Position numbers and translations under genes: made by a program
Notes under the pieces: generated by a model
Databases searched by the model: none
What the model was told of the DNA's origin: nothing
What the model saw: the letters and a program-made list of their open reading frames with translations, nothing else
Part shown: positions 30,235-41,242 of the stretch, piece by piece
Layout of the letters: every line of letters begins with the position of its first letter
Position numbering within the stretch: position 1 is the stretch's first letter
Assembly (NCBI RefSeq): GCF_000234665.1
Contig: NC_018337.1
Location: 1,016,222 to 1,080,221, forward strand
Direction of reading: 5' to 3'
Length of the DNA: 64,000 nucleotides
Source of the DNA: Leishmania mexicana MHOM/GT/2001/U1103
Taxonomy: Eukaryota > Euglenozoa > Kinetoplastea > Trypanosomatida > Trypanosomatidae

Positions 30235-33200
30235 TCTCGCCGCTTTTCTTTCGATTCTATTTGGCCCTCTCCCACGGTTTTTACGTTTGTGTGGTTGGTG
30301 CAGGTGTGCTTGTATTGTGTGTGTGTCTGCCAACGCGCCGCTGGTGCGCGTAGAGTATGGTGTCTGCGCGTTTGCTTTCTTTCGTTGTGTGTGTGTGTGT
30401 GTGAATGCTGTCATTTTTTTTCTTGCCGTCTTTCTTGTCACTTTTTCTTCCTGTACACGCACTGGTGATCCTTTTTCCTTGCTGTCGGCTCTGCCCCACT
30501 CCGGCTTCCTCTTCACATGCATATATGTGTGTATATATGCGTGTGCGTGTGCGCATGTGTCTGCTCGTCCGTCGCTTTCTGCCGTCGAGTCCATTGCGGT
30601 TGACGACCATGCCCATGGGAGGGAGACGTCAGGGGTGGGGTGGGGGTAGGAGAATAGGGGGAGGGGTTGCACGCGCACTCCCTGTATCTCGAAATGCAGG
30701 CGCATTCACACACGCACAAACGAGCTTTGCTGTTTTATTTCGTTGTCGTCCTTACGAATTGAACTACGCACCCCCCGTATCTCTCGCTTTCGTTTTTGTT
30801 TTAAAAGGTTTATCTGTTGGTTTCATGTTCTCTGCCGCATCATGTCTATCGTTGTTTTGTTGTTGAACACAGACATACACACTCTTCCTCCCTCTGCTTT
30901 TCTTCCCGTGTATGCGTGTGTGTGTGTGCGTGTGTGTGTGTCTGTGTTTTCTGTGATTTGTGTTCGACTAGCTTTCTAACGTTGCTTTTTTTTAGATCTC
31001 CCCCTTTTCTTCTGATTCTCTGTTTGCTCTTCTGTTAAAAACCCTTTCTCCCCGCCTTGCCTCTATGTCGTTCATCTTCTACGCGTGCTTCAGTGTGTGT
31101 GTGTGTCTTCCTGCCCTCCTGCTCTGTGTTCGTCGACATCGCAAGGGAGGTGGCGGAAATGAATGAGCCCGTGATGATAACGATGGCGGCGGACGGTGGT
31201 GCGACAACGCTTTCTTTTTCGTTTTTTTTTCGCGTCTTTTCTCTCTCTATCACGTACTCTAGCATTAACGGATTTTAGTTTGATTTTGCAGGCCGGAGAG
31301 GGGGCGGTGCTCCGTCTCTTCCCCCGGCTTGTCTTCGTTTCATTCATTTCTCTGCAGCGTTGTCTGCGACGCCTCTTTATTTCGAACTGTCCTAATGCTT
31401 TTTTTTTGTCCCCCCCTCTCCCTCACCTCTGAGTGGCACCCACACCACCGGCATAGCTACGAAGGCAGACGATGCACACTTGCTTACGCACGTTTCCATC
31501 TTGTTACTCTCTTCCTCCTCCTTTCCCCTACACATACATACACACACCCAACTACCATGCCAAGGCATTTTATACAACGGTGGTGTCGCTCTACCTCTCT
31601 GTGGATCTCATTTCCTTCTTTCTTCTCTTTCGTTGTCGGTGGCTTGTTCCTCGCTTGCATACGTAGATGTGCTTGTCTGCGTGTGCGCGCGGCTCTCTCT
31701 CTCTGTCTCTGGCTTGATCTTTTTTTCCTCCCTTTTTTCGCGCCTCTGGGTCACACGTGGTGCGAGAGTGCCTCTCGCTCTCCGAATTCGCCTCCTCTTT
31801 TTCTCCTTTGAATGGTCTCCCTGAGTGTCGACTCATCGTATATCGAACTAGCAACAAACGCCAAGAATCCATTACCCACATCTGTCTATGTGCATCGGTA
31901 TGTCTGTGTGCTCGTGAGAACGTGTAGAGTGTGCCCTTCTCTCTTTTTTTTCTGTATTCTGATGCTCTCTTTTTTTCTTGGCTGTTCTGCCCTCCCTCCT
32001 CTTCTGTTTGGTGGTTCTTGCGGGTGTTTTGCGGTTTCGGGACTGGTGGGCCTGTGCGCCGTCCACTTCCATCGCTACACCTGTGGAGTCAGGTCGGACT
32101 GAGGAATGACAGCAACAACGAAAAGAAAAAAAACGCAGTGCCTACAAGTCTGTGCACGGGTTGAACTCCACTGAGAGATGTGCGAGTCGACGACGAGGGA
32201 CGCGCAGGAAAACACGACAGTTATGTAGGGGAGCTCCTTGACGTTTCTCAAGAAAAAAAATTTGGCGGATGAGAGAGGGGGGAGTCTGTGTAGTTGTGAG
32301 AATGCGAATCATTAGTGAACCTCGCATAGTTGATGCATCTCGTCCCATGTTATCCCCCCACCCTCCCATCGCAGCCGTGAGCAGAAGCTTGGCGCTTCAA
32401 GGACATCGATGCTGTAGCCTTGTCTCTGCACGTGCCTTGCACTCACACAGGCAGATAAAGTGGAGGGAGGAGGCAACTCTCAGGAATCCAGGCTATTTTT
32501 TTTCTTCCCTTCGTGCTTTTCGTTTTTTTTTTTCGGGGGAGAGGGCGGAGGAGATGGAGGAAGATTACCATCACGCGCATTGCCACACGCCTAAACACAC
32601 ATACATACACACACATGTGTATGTGATGACTGTGCACGACGAGCGGGTGAGTGAATGAGGTGAATGCCAAGCCGACCAGATCCTTCATCTGGTAAGCGAT
32701 GAGGCCAAACACACCTATGGGACAGGAAACAGTTCTCGCACGAGGCACGTGCGCCTTATCGAGCCAAACGGCTATGAGTGATGCAGGCCACGCTCTCCTC
32801 CCTGCCTTTCCCCATCTCCGTCATCTTTAGCACGACTGTGTTCTTCACATGATCATCTCCGATTCTTTTTTATGTTTTGCATTCTTTTTTTTATCTGGAG
32901 CTCTCCATTGTGTCTTTCTCACGGCCTCCCATCCCTGCACGAAACCGCACACAAGCCAACTCCGCACACTGTGGGTTCTCATTTTTTCCTTTTTTTGTTT
33001 ACGCTGCGTTTTGTTTTTTTGCTGTTGCCGATTTTTATTGTTTTTTTTTTCCCCGTAACCGCTCTCTCCTTCTTCTTGTCGTAGTTCCTGCCTGACAGCC
33101 TCTGTCTTCTCTTCTCTCTGACGTGTGTGAGTGTGTGTGTGTAGGGGATTCACCTTGCATTGACGTGTATGTCGTTTCTCCAGCGTATGTGCGCGCGTTT

Positions 33201-36143
33201 GTGTGTGCCCGCCGCTCTCTGTCTCCTCTAAATTTTCAATTTCCTCCTCCTCTTCTTCGGATTTCTCCAAAGTCGATCTGTTCGTGCGTCTTTTTTCTCC
33301 TTTTCACATATGCATGCTCTGATGGGGGCGTGCCTTTAGACCGTGAACGCTGACAGCCAACTCTCGCGCTTTCTTTCTTGTGATTACCTCCTCCTCTCTT
33401 TCCTATGCGGACAGGCGAATGCACCGGTCCCTGGGGAAATAACGTTCTTTTCCTCTCGTATGCTTTACTTTGGTAAGCATTTCTCGGGACACAACGGTGC
33501 GACGAGATCGAGGGTTGACGAAGATGTTTTTTTTTCGTTTTTTTTTTTTCAGCGCAGAAAGCTGAACGGACGGGGGGGGGTCACCGCACTCTCGTCCCTA
33601 TACAAAATCATAGCATATACGTGTATGCATACTCTTGTATAAGTGACGCACTCTATTCCTATCGGTATGACCTCGGTGTAAGCGGCACGATCGCGCACAC
33701 CCCAGAAACTGGACCGAGGCTCATCGCCTCGGTGTAGCCCTCTCTCGCTGCTTGAAACGTTCACCTCTTTCCCTCACGCTGGCGAAGGAAGGAGCGCACC
33801 TCCGTAGATGTGTAATTTTCGTTTCAGGCAGCAGTAGCGAAGCGACAAGCAAAAAAAGAAATGAGAAATAAAAAAAACGCTACAAGGCCCAATTGTAGTG
33901 GACGACTATACGAAGATGGTGTTGCGCACACGCACACACGCACGCACATACGTATACGCGCGCGCGCACACACATACACGTGCATGCTGGCAAATTCAAC
34001 GAGGCGAGAGGAAAAGAGGAGCCAGTGATAGATTCTACAAAAGAAGTTTGAAAAAAAAAACAAGAATGGGTGCATGCGCCGAAGCACACAGGCGCAGCAG
34101 CGACAATGCGACGCCACCGTCACCGTCGACTGTGGTGTCTCCATTTCGACGCAATGTGAGTGGTGTTCGCTTCCCTCTTCGTAGCGTGTGCAGATGTGCG
34201 TGCGCATTCATTTTTGTTCTCCTCTTTTGGCGTCTCACAAACAACAAAAATGTTTTCCCAACCCAGCAAGCGACCGAGCGTTCACAGACAATGGCCGAGG
34301 AGGGCGAGGAAATCGGCCACATAAAGCGATGAAGTAAGAACGCTCGATAAAATGAAAGAGAAAGGATGTTTTTTTTTTCCCTTTGTACTTTACACGGCTT
34401 CTTCGCTTGCGGCGTCTCCCGCCCCTCTTCCTCCTCCTCCATACCCGCAGCGAGCAATGAAGCTGTGGTGCGTTGTGTGTCTGTCCTCAGCACATACACA
34501 AAGCGCGCACGCAAGCGGTAGAAGCGTCCTTCTACGCGAACAGCAACAAAAAACGTAGAGAACGTGTGCCGAGTTCCCTGTATCATGGCTCGGTGGTAGA
34601 CAACGGTGTCCTCGCGTGTGTGTGCATTTTACCTTTTTCTTTGTTTCTTATTTTCTTCTGTGCTTGTGTTTACTCTACTCCAAGCAGAACGTAAAGCGAA
34701 AGTGGGCACTAAAATACACCCTCTTGCGCTTTTTTTTTGTTGTTCGTCGGCGTTTCTTTTATTATTTTATTTCGGATGTTTTCTTCATCCCATCATTTGA
34801 CGTGTGTTTCTTCGTTGTCATCAAAAGTGGTAGCGGATAAACACATGCAGAGAAGAAAACAAAAAGAGCGGGGGGGAGGAGGAGGAGGAAGAAGAGCAAG
34901 AAATGGAGACACGTGAAAACGGGAAAAAAAAAGATGCGGAAAACAACAACAACAAAAAGAAAAGGGCACACAAACTTGAGAACACGGTCAAACCACGTTT
35001 TGCTGCTTTTGTTTTGTGGTGCCTCTGCTTTTTTTCTTGTTTTTCCTTTTTTTTTACTGTTGCGTTTCTTTTTTTTTTTTAACGCCGTTTCTCCGGTCTT
35101 CTCAACGCCTCGCTCACCTCCGCTGGACCTCTTTCTTCTTGTGGCGGTGTCGGATCCGTTTTCCCTTTTGCGCTCCTTTTCTTAAATTTTTTTCTTGTGC
35201 TTGCTTGCTTCTTTTGACATGCTCTTTTTCTTTCCGTTGCGTTGTTGTTGTTGTCGGTGATTTGGAATTGCCTTTCTGAGTTTACCGCTGGTACCCCCCT
35301 CGGGCCCTCGCCTCCCTGCCCGCATGAGGTCGTTATCATCAGCCGTCCTTCCACGAGCAGTGGCCGCTACACGCTATACACAACACGAGTGCAGCCATGG
35401 CTCTCCCCGCCGATGTTTGACGCAGGCGGAGAAAAACGATGATGGAGCGACTTGTGAGGGCATGCAATGAAAGGTAAACTCGCCCTCTTCCTCCCTCCTC
35501 CCCACACTGGCGTGGGGTAGAGGTGTGTGTGTGTTCGTCGTTGCTTTCTTCGCGCTCTTCGGTGCTTTTCGCTCATTAGCTTTATTCTTTTTTTTTCTGC
35601 CGCTGCTCTCACGCTTGCCTCCTATGACGACTGAGTTCGAACGCATATTTTTCCCCGTTTTGGAAGTTCCTGCTTCTTTGTTTGTTCGACTGTCTTCAAG
35701 CACCTTTTTTTTGTGCCTCTCCAAGTTGCCCAAAGGGAGTGTGTGTCACCTCTACTGGCTCCGCCTCTCCCCCCTCCCCTATCTTGCCCCCCCACCCCAC
35801 ACACACGAAACACATCATTTCTCTGTGGCTAAAAAAAACACCAACAAAAAAGGAAAGAAAACGGGAACGAAAGAGCGGGCCGAGAAATTGCCGGGGCTGA
35901 CGCATGTGTGTCTGTGCTTATGCATGCGTGATTGTACGCTTCTCTTTTTCTGGATACATCTCTGTCTCTCTGTTTTTTTTCTCTTTGACCCTCCTTCTAG
36001 TCGTCATCTCCATGCCTCATTCCACAGCTGTCTCCTCTCTCCCTGAGAGAGGCAGATTGGAGGAGGAGGAGGAGGAGGGGGCGAAGCAAGGAGGCGCACT
36101 CACTTTTTAAGATGATGTTTCCCCCCTCTTCGCTGACAAACAA

Positions 36144-36163
36144 AAAAGGGCGTTCGCCCTTTT
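36144..36163. repeat. 9-bp hairpin with T-run
   Basis: Arms AAAAGGGCG and CGCCCTTTT flank a TT loop. It has the outward shape of a bacterial intrinsic terminator, but the genome is eukaryotic, so function is unknown. It may be a chance hairpin or an RNA-processing structure. Confidence 0.8.
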
Positions 36164-38281
36164 GGCCCTCACAACGAAATGCGTACTTGAAAGGGACAAA
36201 GAAAAACAACAACAGCAAAAGATGCATGCTGTGTGCTCGGCATGCTGAACTTCCCTCCCTCCCTCTCCTCTCCCCACCGCAATGAGTCTTCTTCTGTCGG
36301 CGGGCAAACGGTGTCTGAAGAAGTCTATCACAGGCACACAAGCGAGGAAGTCGGTGGGCAAAAGCGGTGTGTTGAGGTGAGGCTGCACTCTTTTTCCCTG
36401 CTGTGCTGTGTCTCATGGTTTGTTTTTGCGCTCTCGCGTTGCGTGTCTGGTACGATGGGTCGTTCATGTTGTCTGATGCGGGAGTGATCAGACCACTCGA
36501 ACGCACTGGAGAGGGTTGGTGAAAGGGAAAACAACAACAGAAAGGCAAACGGAACAGAGACACGCACGTTTAGGCCGAGGTTCCTGTTGTGGTCGTTCTG
36601 GAAAACAACGACGACCACCATCAACGCCACCAACCAACCAATGACCACACCTCGAAAAGGACAGAAAAAGAGCGGTTTCACTGTCTGTAGGACTGCGATA
36701 CGTTGAATAATTGAGGTGGGGTGCATCGAGATACACCGAACGTACATAACACTTCCTCTCTCACACGCCAACGATCCTCCTGTCACTTCCCGTTCTCGAA
36801 TCTCACCTTCTGTGTTAACTCGCACTGTGACAAGGTGGCGTTCGTGGATGCGTTGCAGAAGTGTGCGTACATTTGCTTGTGCGCGCGTGTTTTTGTGTTT
36901 CGCATCTGTGTCGGCTTCGTTTTGACGCAGGCGGTCCTTCTCTTTCCCCCACGGTTCTCTCTCTTCACGCTCCCCCGTTTGAACCGCATTCTGTTTTCTT
37001 GTCGTTGTCTCTCCCGTTGGCGGTCTTCCGTGCGGTTTTCCTTTTGATTCGCTTTCTGTCCGCTCGTACACTGTTGGCGTTTGATGTTAGTTGACGCTGC
37101 TCCTCTGCGACTCCCCCCGCGCCCTCCCTCCCTCCATCTGTCTGCTCTTTCTCTCTTTTTTTTCCTCCTCCTCGTTGGTTCTCTTTGCTTTCTACCTTTT
37201 TTTTTTGGCTTCTCTCCCTGTCTGTGCGTCTTCGTCTTTATCTTCATGTTTATCCCGTTGACCACTACACACAACCATGTCGCTCTCCACGTCGCCCCCC
37301 TTCCCCCTCCCCCATCTTTTTTTAGTTGTTGTTTCCCCATCTATCTGTATCTATGTGTCTCTCTTTTCTTTTCTTTTGCTTACTCGCGCAGCCAAAAAAA
37401 AAGAAATGAAATGTAGGGTGCACCACAGGAACTCTGCTTTCTCCCTCCCCCTCCTCTCTCTCTCCTTGTTCTCACCCTCTTTCCATATCCCTTCTGTGTA
37501 CCTTGTGTGGTCTTTGAGTGTGTGTGGGGGATGGGGGTGGGGGCGTGTTGGGAAGAGAGGGGGAGTGGAGAAGGGTAGGAGGGGACACTCGCTCGACAGA
37601 TCTGAAGCAATGAGAAGAAAAAAAGGGTACACATCCCCATACATAGATGTACGCAGGCAAGTGCTTTCTTTATATTTCTTTCGCGCTCGTCTTGCTTCTT
37701 CTCTCTTTTTTTTGCTTTCGTTGTTTACTTGCAGTGCGCTTTCTTTTTTGTTTATCACGTGAAGTGTGCTTGCTCTTCTCCGTCCTGTGTTGCGTTACCT
37801 CTTCTCTTTCCCCCTCCTCCTCCCTTTTCCGAATCAACGTCCGCATACTATGCTTTTCGTTTTTTTTCCTGTGTTCTTGTTTGCCGGTGCTTTCTCTTCC
37901 CGCGTTCTTTTTGTTCCCTGCGCGTGTGTGTGTGTGTGTGTTTTTTTTCGCCCATCTTTTTTTTTTGGTTACGTCTATCCTCCTTCTATAACGGACTCTC
38001 CCCTTTTTCCCCTTTCTCCCCTCACTTAGCTTCTTCTTTCCAATGTTTTTTTTGTGTTGTCTTCACTGGCTCTTCTCGCCGCACCTTTCCCCCTCCTCTC
38101 GATTATACTCGATCTCTCCCTTCCACTCCGTCTCTGTTCTCGTATAGCTTCTCTTCCTTTGCTTCGTCAACAACGCGTTTGTCTCCCATTTTGCACTGCA
38201 TCGCATTTTTTTTGTCGTTCGTGTGATGTGCGTGCTTGACCCCCCCCCCAAGCGTTGCACCCTCCGCTTCCCTTTCTCACA

Positions 38282-38302
38282 CGCAAACGCAAACGCAAAC
38301 GC
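38282..38302 (+). repeat. CGCAAA hexamer repeat
   Basis: Three tandem CGCAAA units lead directly into the palindrome at 38304. Confidence 0.85.
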
Positions 38303-38303
38303 T

Positions 38304-38329
38304 GCTGCTGTGGTGCGCACCACAGCAGC
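38304..38329. repeat. 26-nt perfect palindrome
   Basis: The 13-nt arm GCTGCTGTGGTGC is followed with no loop by its exact reverse complement GCACCACAGCAGC. It lies in the gene desert directly after the CGCAAA repeat. Confidence 0.95.
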
Positions 38330-39879
38330 CGACTCAGGCAGTGAAGTCGTCAATGCTCTCCGTGAGTGCACACCCACGCACATGCATACGCAGACACCGA
38401 AGGGAAGCGCACACACAAAAAAATGGCGAACACCGCTTCCGCACATGTTTTTTTTTAGTTGTTCTGGCAGGGAAAGTTATGCTCCTTTTTTCCCTTTGTT
38501 TCAGATACCCTGTGAGTCTATGTGGATGTGATGTGTGATGCATGCAGGTTTTCGACATCCACATCTCCTACGTTTCTCTTTTGCTATCTTATCTAGCTTC
38601 TTTCTCCACGCACGCTCAGTGAAGAGGATGCGACCGGTGCCACACGTCTCCTCCTCTATATCATTCAACCGACGAAGGCGCTGCCTCTTTTTTCGCGTTC
38701 GCTCTCCCTCTCCGTGCTCTCGACAGAGCGTGGCCTTTCCTCCCTTTGTTTCACTTCACATTTCTTCTAACTCTTTTTTCTTTTTCTTGGCTCTGCCGTC
38801 TCGGAGTCTCACCACCGCCCACGCGTTTGTTTGCAACGGAGAGTCGCTCTCCCACTCTTAAGGCCTCCAAATGTCGTGCTTCCCTCTCCTTCTTTCCCTT
38901 GCCGCGTCATTCGCCCCTTCCTTGGTTGCGTGCCCTCCGTCGATAAAAGAAGACAGCGACCTCCTCCTCTTCAGCCCAGTCCTCCCTTCTGTTGCTCATC
39001 CTCAGTGACTCCATTCTGCTCCCATCTTTTTTTTTTAAACGGTGTATTTTCGACGGCAGCGGCGCATATCTTTGCTCTCTTTGGTGATTGCCACCTTCGC
39101 AGCTGTCATCTACTACCGCAGAGTGAGAGAGGAGTAAGGTCTGGTCCGGGTCGGTGGCGGGCACGAGGCATGAAGCGGGAGGAGGGGTGGCTGGTCTCTT
39201 TTGTTGTTCTTGCTCATGTCTGGATACACGTGCATGCGCGTGCGAGAAACGGCGGTGGAAAGGGACGAAGACGGCGCACACACGACGTGTGAAGAGGTGC
39301 GATGAGAAAGGGATCAAAGGGATGGCCATGAGGGGAGCACAGATGCAGTGGCAGCCGTGACAGCAACAGCAGAGGGAATAAACCGGATACACACGTACAG
39401 TGTGGAAGGAAGAGTTCGACTGCCTACTTGTTTTTCGAACATCAAGAGCGGGCACTTTCTCCATTTTCTCCCTTCTGCATTACATTCCTGCCTCTTCTGC
39501 TGTCTCCCTGTTCGCGCCTCTCTCTCAACTCCTTCCCTTCCGCTCCCCCTGAAGCAACGCAGCCCCCCCCCCTCCCCCGCCACCACCACTTCCCTTTTTT
39601 TTCGTCACGTGTGTTACACGCTCTCTCTCTTCCCTGAGGGGCACAGCGGCGCCCGCCAAGCTTGTGCTCTCTTTGCTTTCTTTGTTTCTTTCCATTCCTT
39701 CCGTTTTTTTTGTGTGGTTTCTTCACTTCATCTCTCGCACACACGTGTGGGCGCTTGTCTTCGGCGCGAGCACTTTCATTTTTTCTTTGTCGTCGCTGTC
39801 CTTCACTCGTTTTGCCTTGCCTTCGTTTGGTGATGGCGTCATCTTCTCTATGGTCCCCTCTTCCTCGAGTACTTTGTTT

Positions 39880-40560
39880 TGTTCTCCTGTTCTCGCTCTG
39901 TCCTGTGCTCCTGTATGCTCCACGGCGCGATCCGGCTCGCTGCACACCTTGAGGAGAGATGTGGCTCGGTGACGCCATCGATGACCCCAAACACCGGTGT
40001 GAACCTTCCACACAGCGGACCGGAAACTGTGCCGTACCGTGATTGGCACATCTGCCTGCAAAGACCATGCCCACCACAGCGGCGCAGCAGCGAGAACGCG
40101 CGGGCTTCGGAGTGCCGCGCTAGCTCCGACCATCACCGCAACCCGACGACGCACCACGGAGGGAAGGCATATCGCACATGCCGTTACACCCAAAACCAGC
40201 GCCACCACGCAGACGTACACCTGCAATGTGTCTCTCACGAATGCGGTGAAATTCATGACCAGACTTACAGCCAAAACCACCAGGAGAGCCGCCTTATGTG
40301 CTGGAACCTTTTATCAATCATTTCCAACTCCATAACTGATGCGGTCGGAAGCTGCTTTTGAGAAGGTACTCTGTGGCTCGCGCGAGCACCTCCCCCCCCC
40401 GCTCCGGTATGTCCATCAATGGGCTCCAAACGGCCGGTCTTGAAGGATGGGCACAGTTCTGCGACGCCCTCTCACCCTCTGGGAACCTAGATTTTGAGCA
40501 CGGTTTCCAGCCTATCCATGTCCCCACCCTCCCCCCTTGCACACGGCGCACATCAGCAAA
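39880..40560. other. Coding-like island inside the gene desert
   Basis: This stretch lacks the microsatellites and pyrimidine runs of its surroundings and has balanced, GC-rich, complex sequence. On the - strand a frame from about 40280 down to 39723 encodes a hydrophobic segment (TLQVYVCVVALVLGVTACAI) followed by basic residues. On the + strand a frame at 39879-40361 is Cys/His-rich, and another at 40358-40560 contains GMSINGLQTAGLEGWAQFCD. None matches a family I can name. It may be a relic of a gene or an older, diverged repeat adjoining repeat copy 2. Confidence 0.45.
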
Positions 40561-40657
40561 CAGACGGGGAGACCGCGAAGGTGATACTTTGAAAAAAAAA
40601 ACAACGACTATTGGTAGCCGTTTTCATCTTTTTTTTGCTTTTCTCTCCGGTCGTCCT

Positions 40658-41242
40658 GATGACGGCGAACAGGCGTCTGTGCGTGCTCTCTCTCCTAGGG
40701 TCCAGCACAGCCCTCCCACCACCAACGCTCTCTCTGCGTGCGGGGGAGCCGAGCGGCACCCCTCCCCTCTCTCCTATGTCCCCCTGCCCATGCCGAGCCA
40801 CTTCTGGCGCTGACAGGGTGAGTGCGATGTGTCGCGCTACTCCTGTTGGCGGCCAGGTGGTGGATTGGCGTGGCATCGCTGCGGCCTGCGACCGTGCACC
40901 GGTGTGACCCATCCGTGTGATGGGGGAAGTGCCAGCGCAATGCGAACACGTCTCACGCGGGCCTCGCTGCGAACTGGTGTGGGGAGCCGGAGCCCCGCCC
41001 GGAGGGGGGACGCACCCGGGGTGGCGGCCTGCATGGTGGGAGGAGCTGCTGTGTGGCGACCTGTGGGGCTGTATGTGTGTGGGTAGCGTTTGAGGGCAGG
41101 GGCCGCGCTCTCAGACGGGGGCGTCGGGGCCTCGCTGCAAAGTGGATGTGTCTGCGGCTGCCTCGCACCATGCGATGGAGGGCCTGTGGCAGGGCTGGGG
41201 GGGGGGTGGAGCGGCGCCCGATCTCGTGTTTTATGGGAGAGA
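40658..41242 (+). repeat. SIDER-like repeat family A, copy 2
   Basis: It begins at GATGACGGCGAACAGG and runs to a tail CTCGTGTTTTATGGGAGAGA that resembles the end of copy 1. The core is almost identical by eye to copies 3-5: one CT-for-CC difference near its start and few others. It lacks the leader of about 120 bp that copies 3 and 4 carry before GATGACGGCG. The insertion lies about 3 kb upstream of BUD23. Confidence 0.9.

Noticed and set aside
29758..30705. 315-codon - strand ORF and the opposing 204-codon + strand ORF after the 28913 gene
   Set aside because: Both are translations of pyrimidine tracts and microsatellites (Cys/Phe/Leu/Ser-rich or Lys/Arg/Thr-rich), overlap each other, and have no domain-like pattern.
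36144..36163. Bacterial-type intrinsic terminator (GC hairpin plus T-run)
   Set aside because: The genome is clearly trypanosomatid; the hairpin is listed only as a structural repeat.
36328..37071. 247-codon - strand ORF in the gene desert
   Set aside because: Low-complexity composition opposite a pyrimidine-rich strand, no recognisable motif, and opposite in direction to the whole cluster.
39723..40280. Amastin-like membrane protein on the - strand
   Set aside because: The hydrophobic segment suggested it, but I could not find the amastin signature Cys/Trp pattern or the expected four membrane helices. It is kept only as an island of unknown origin.
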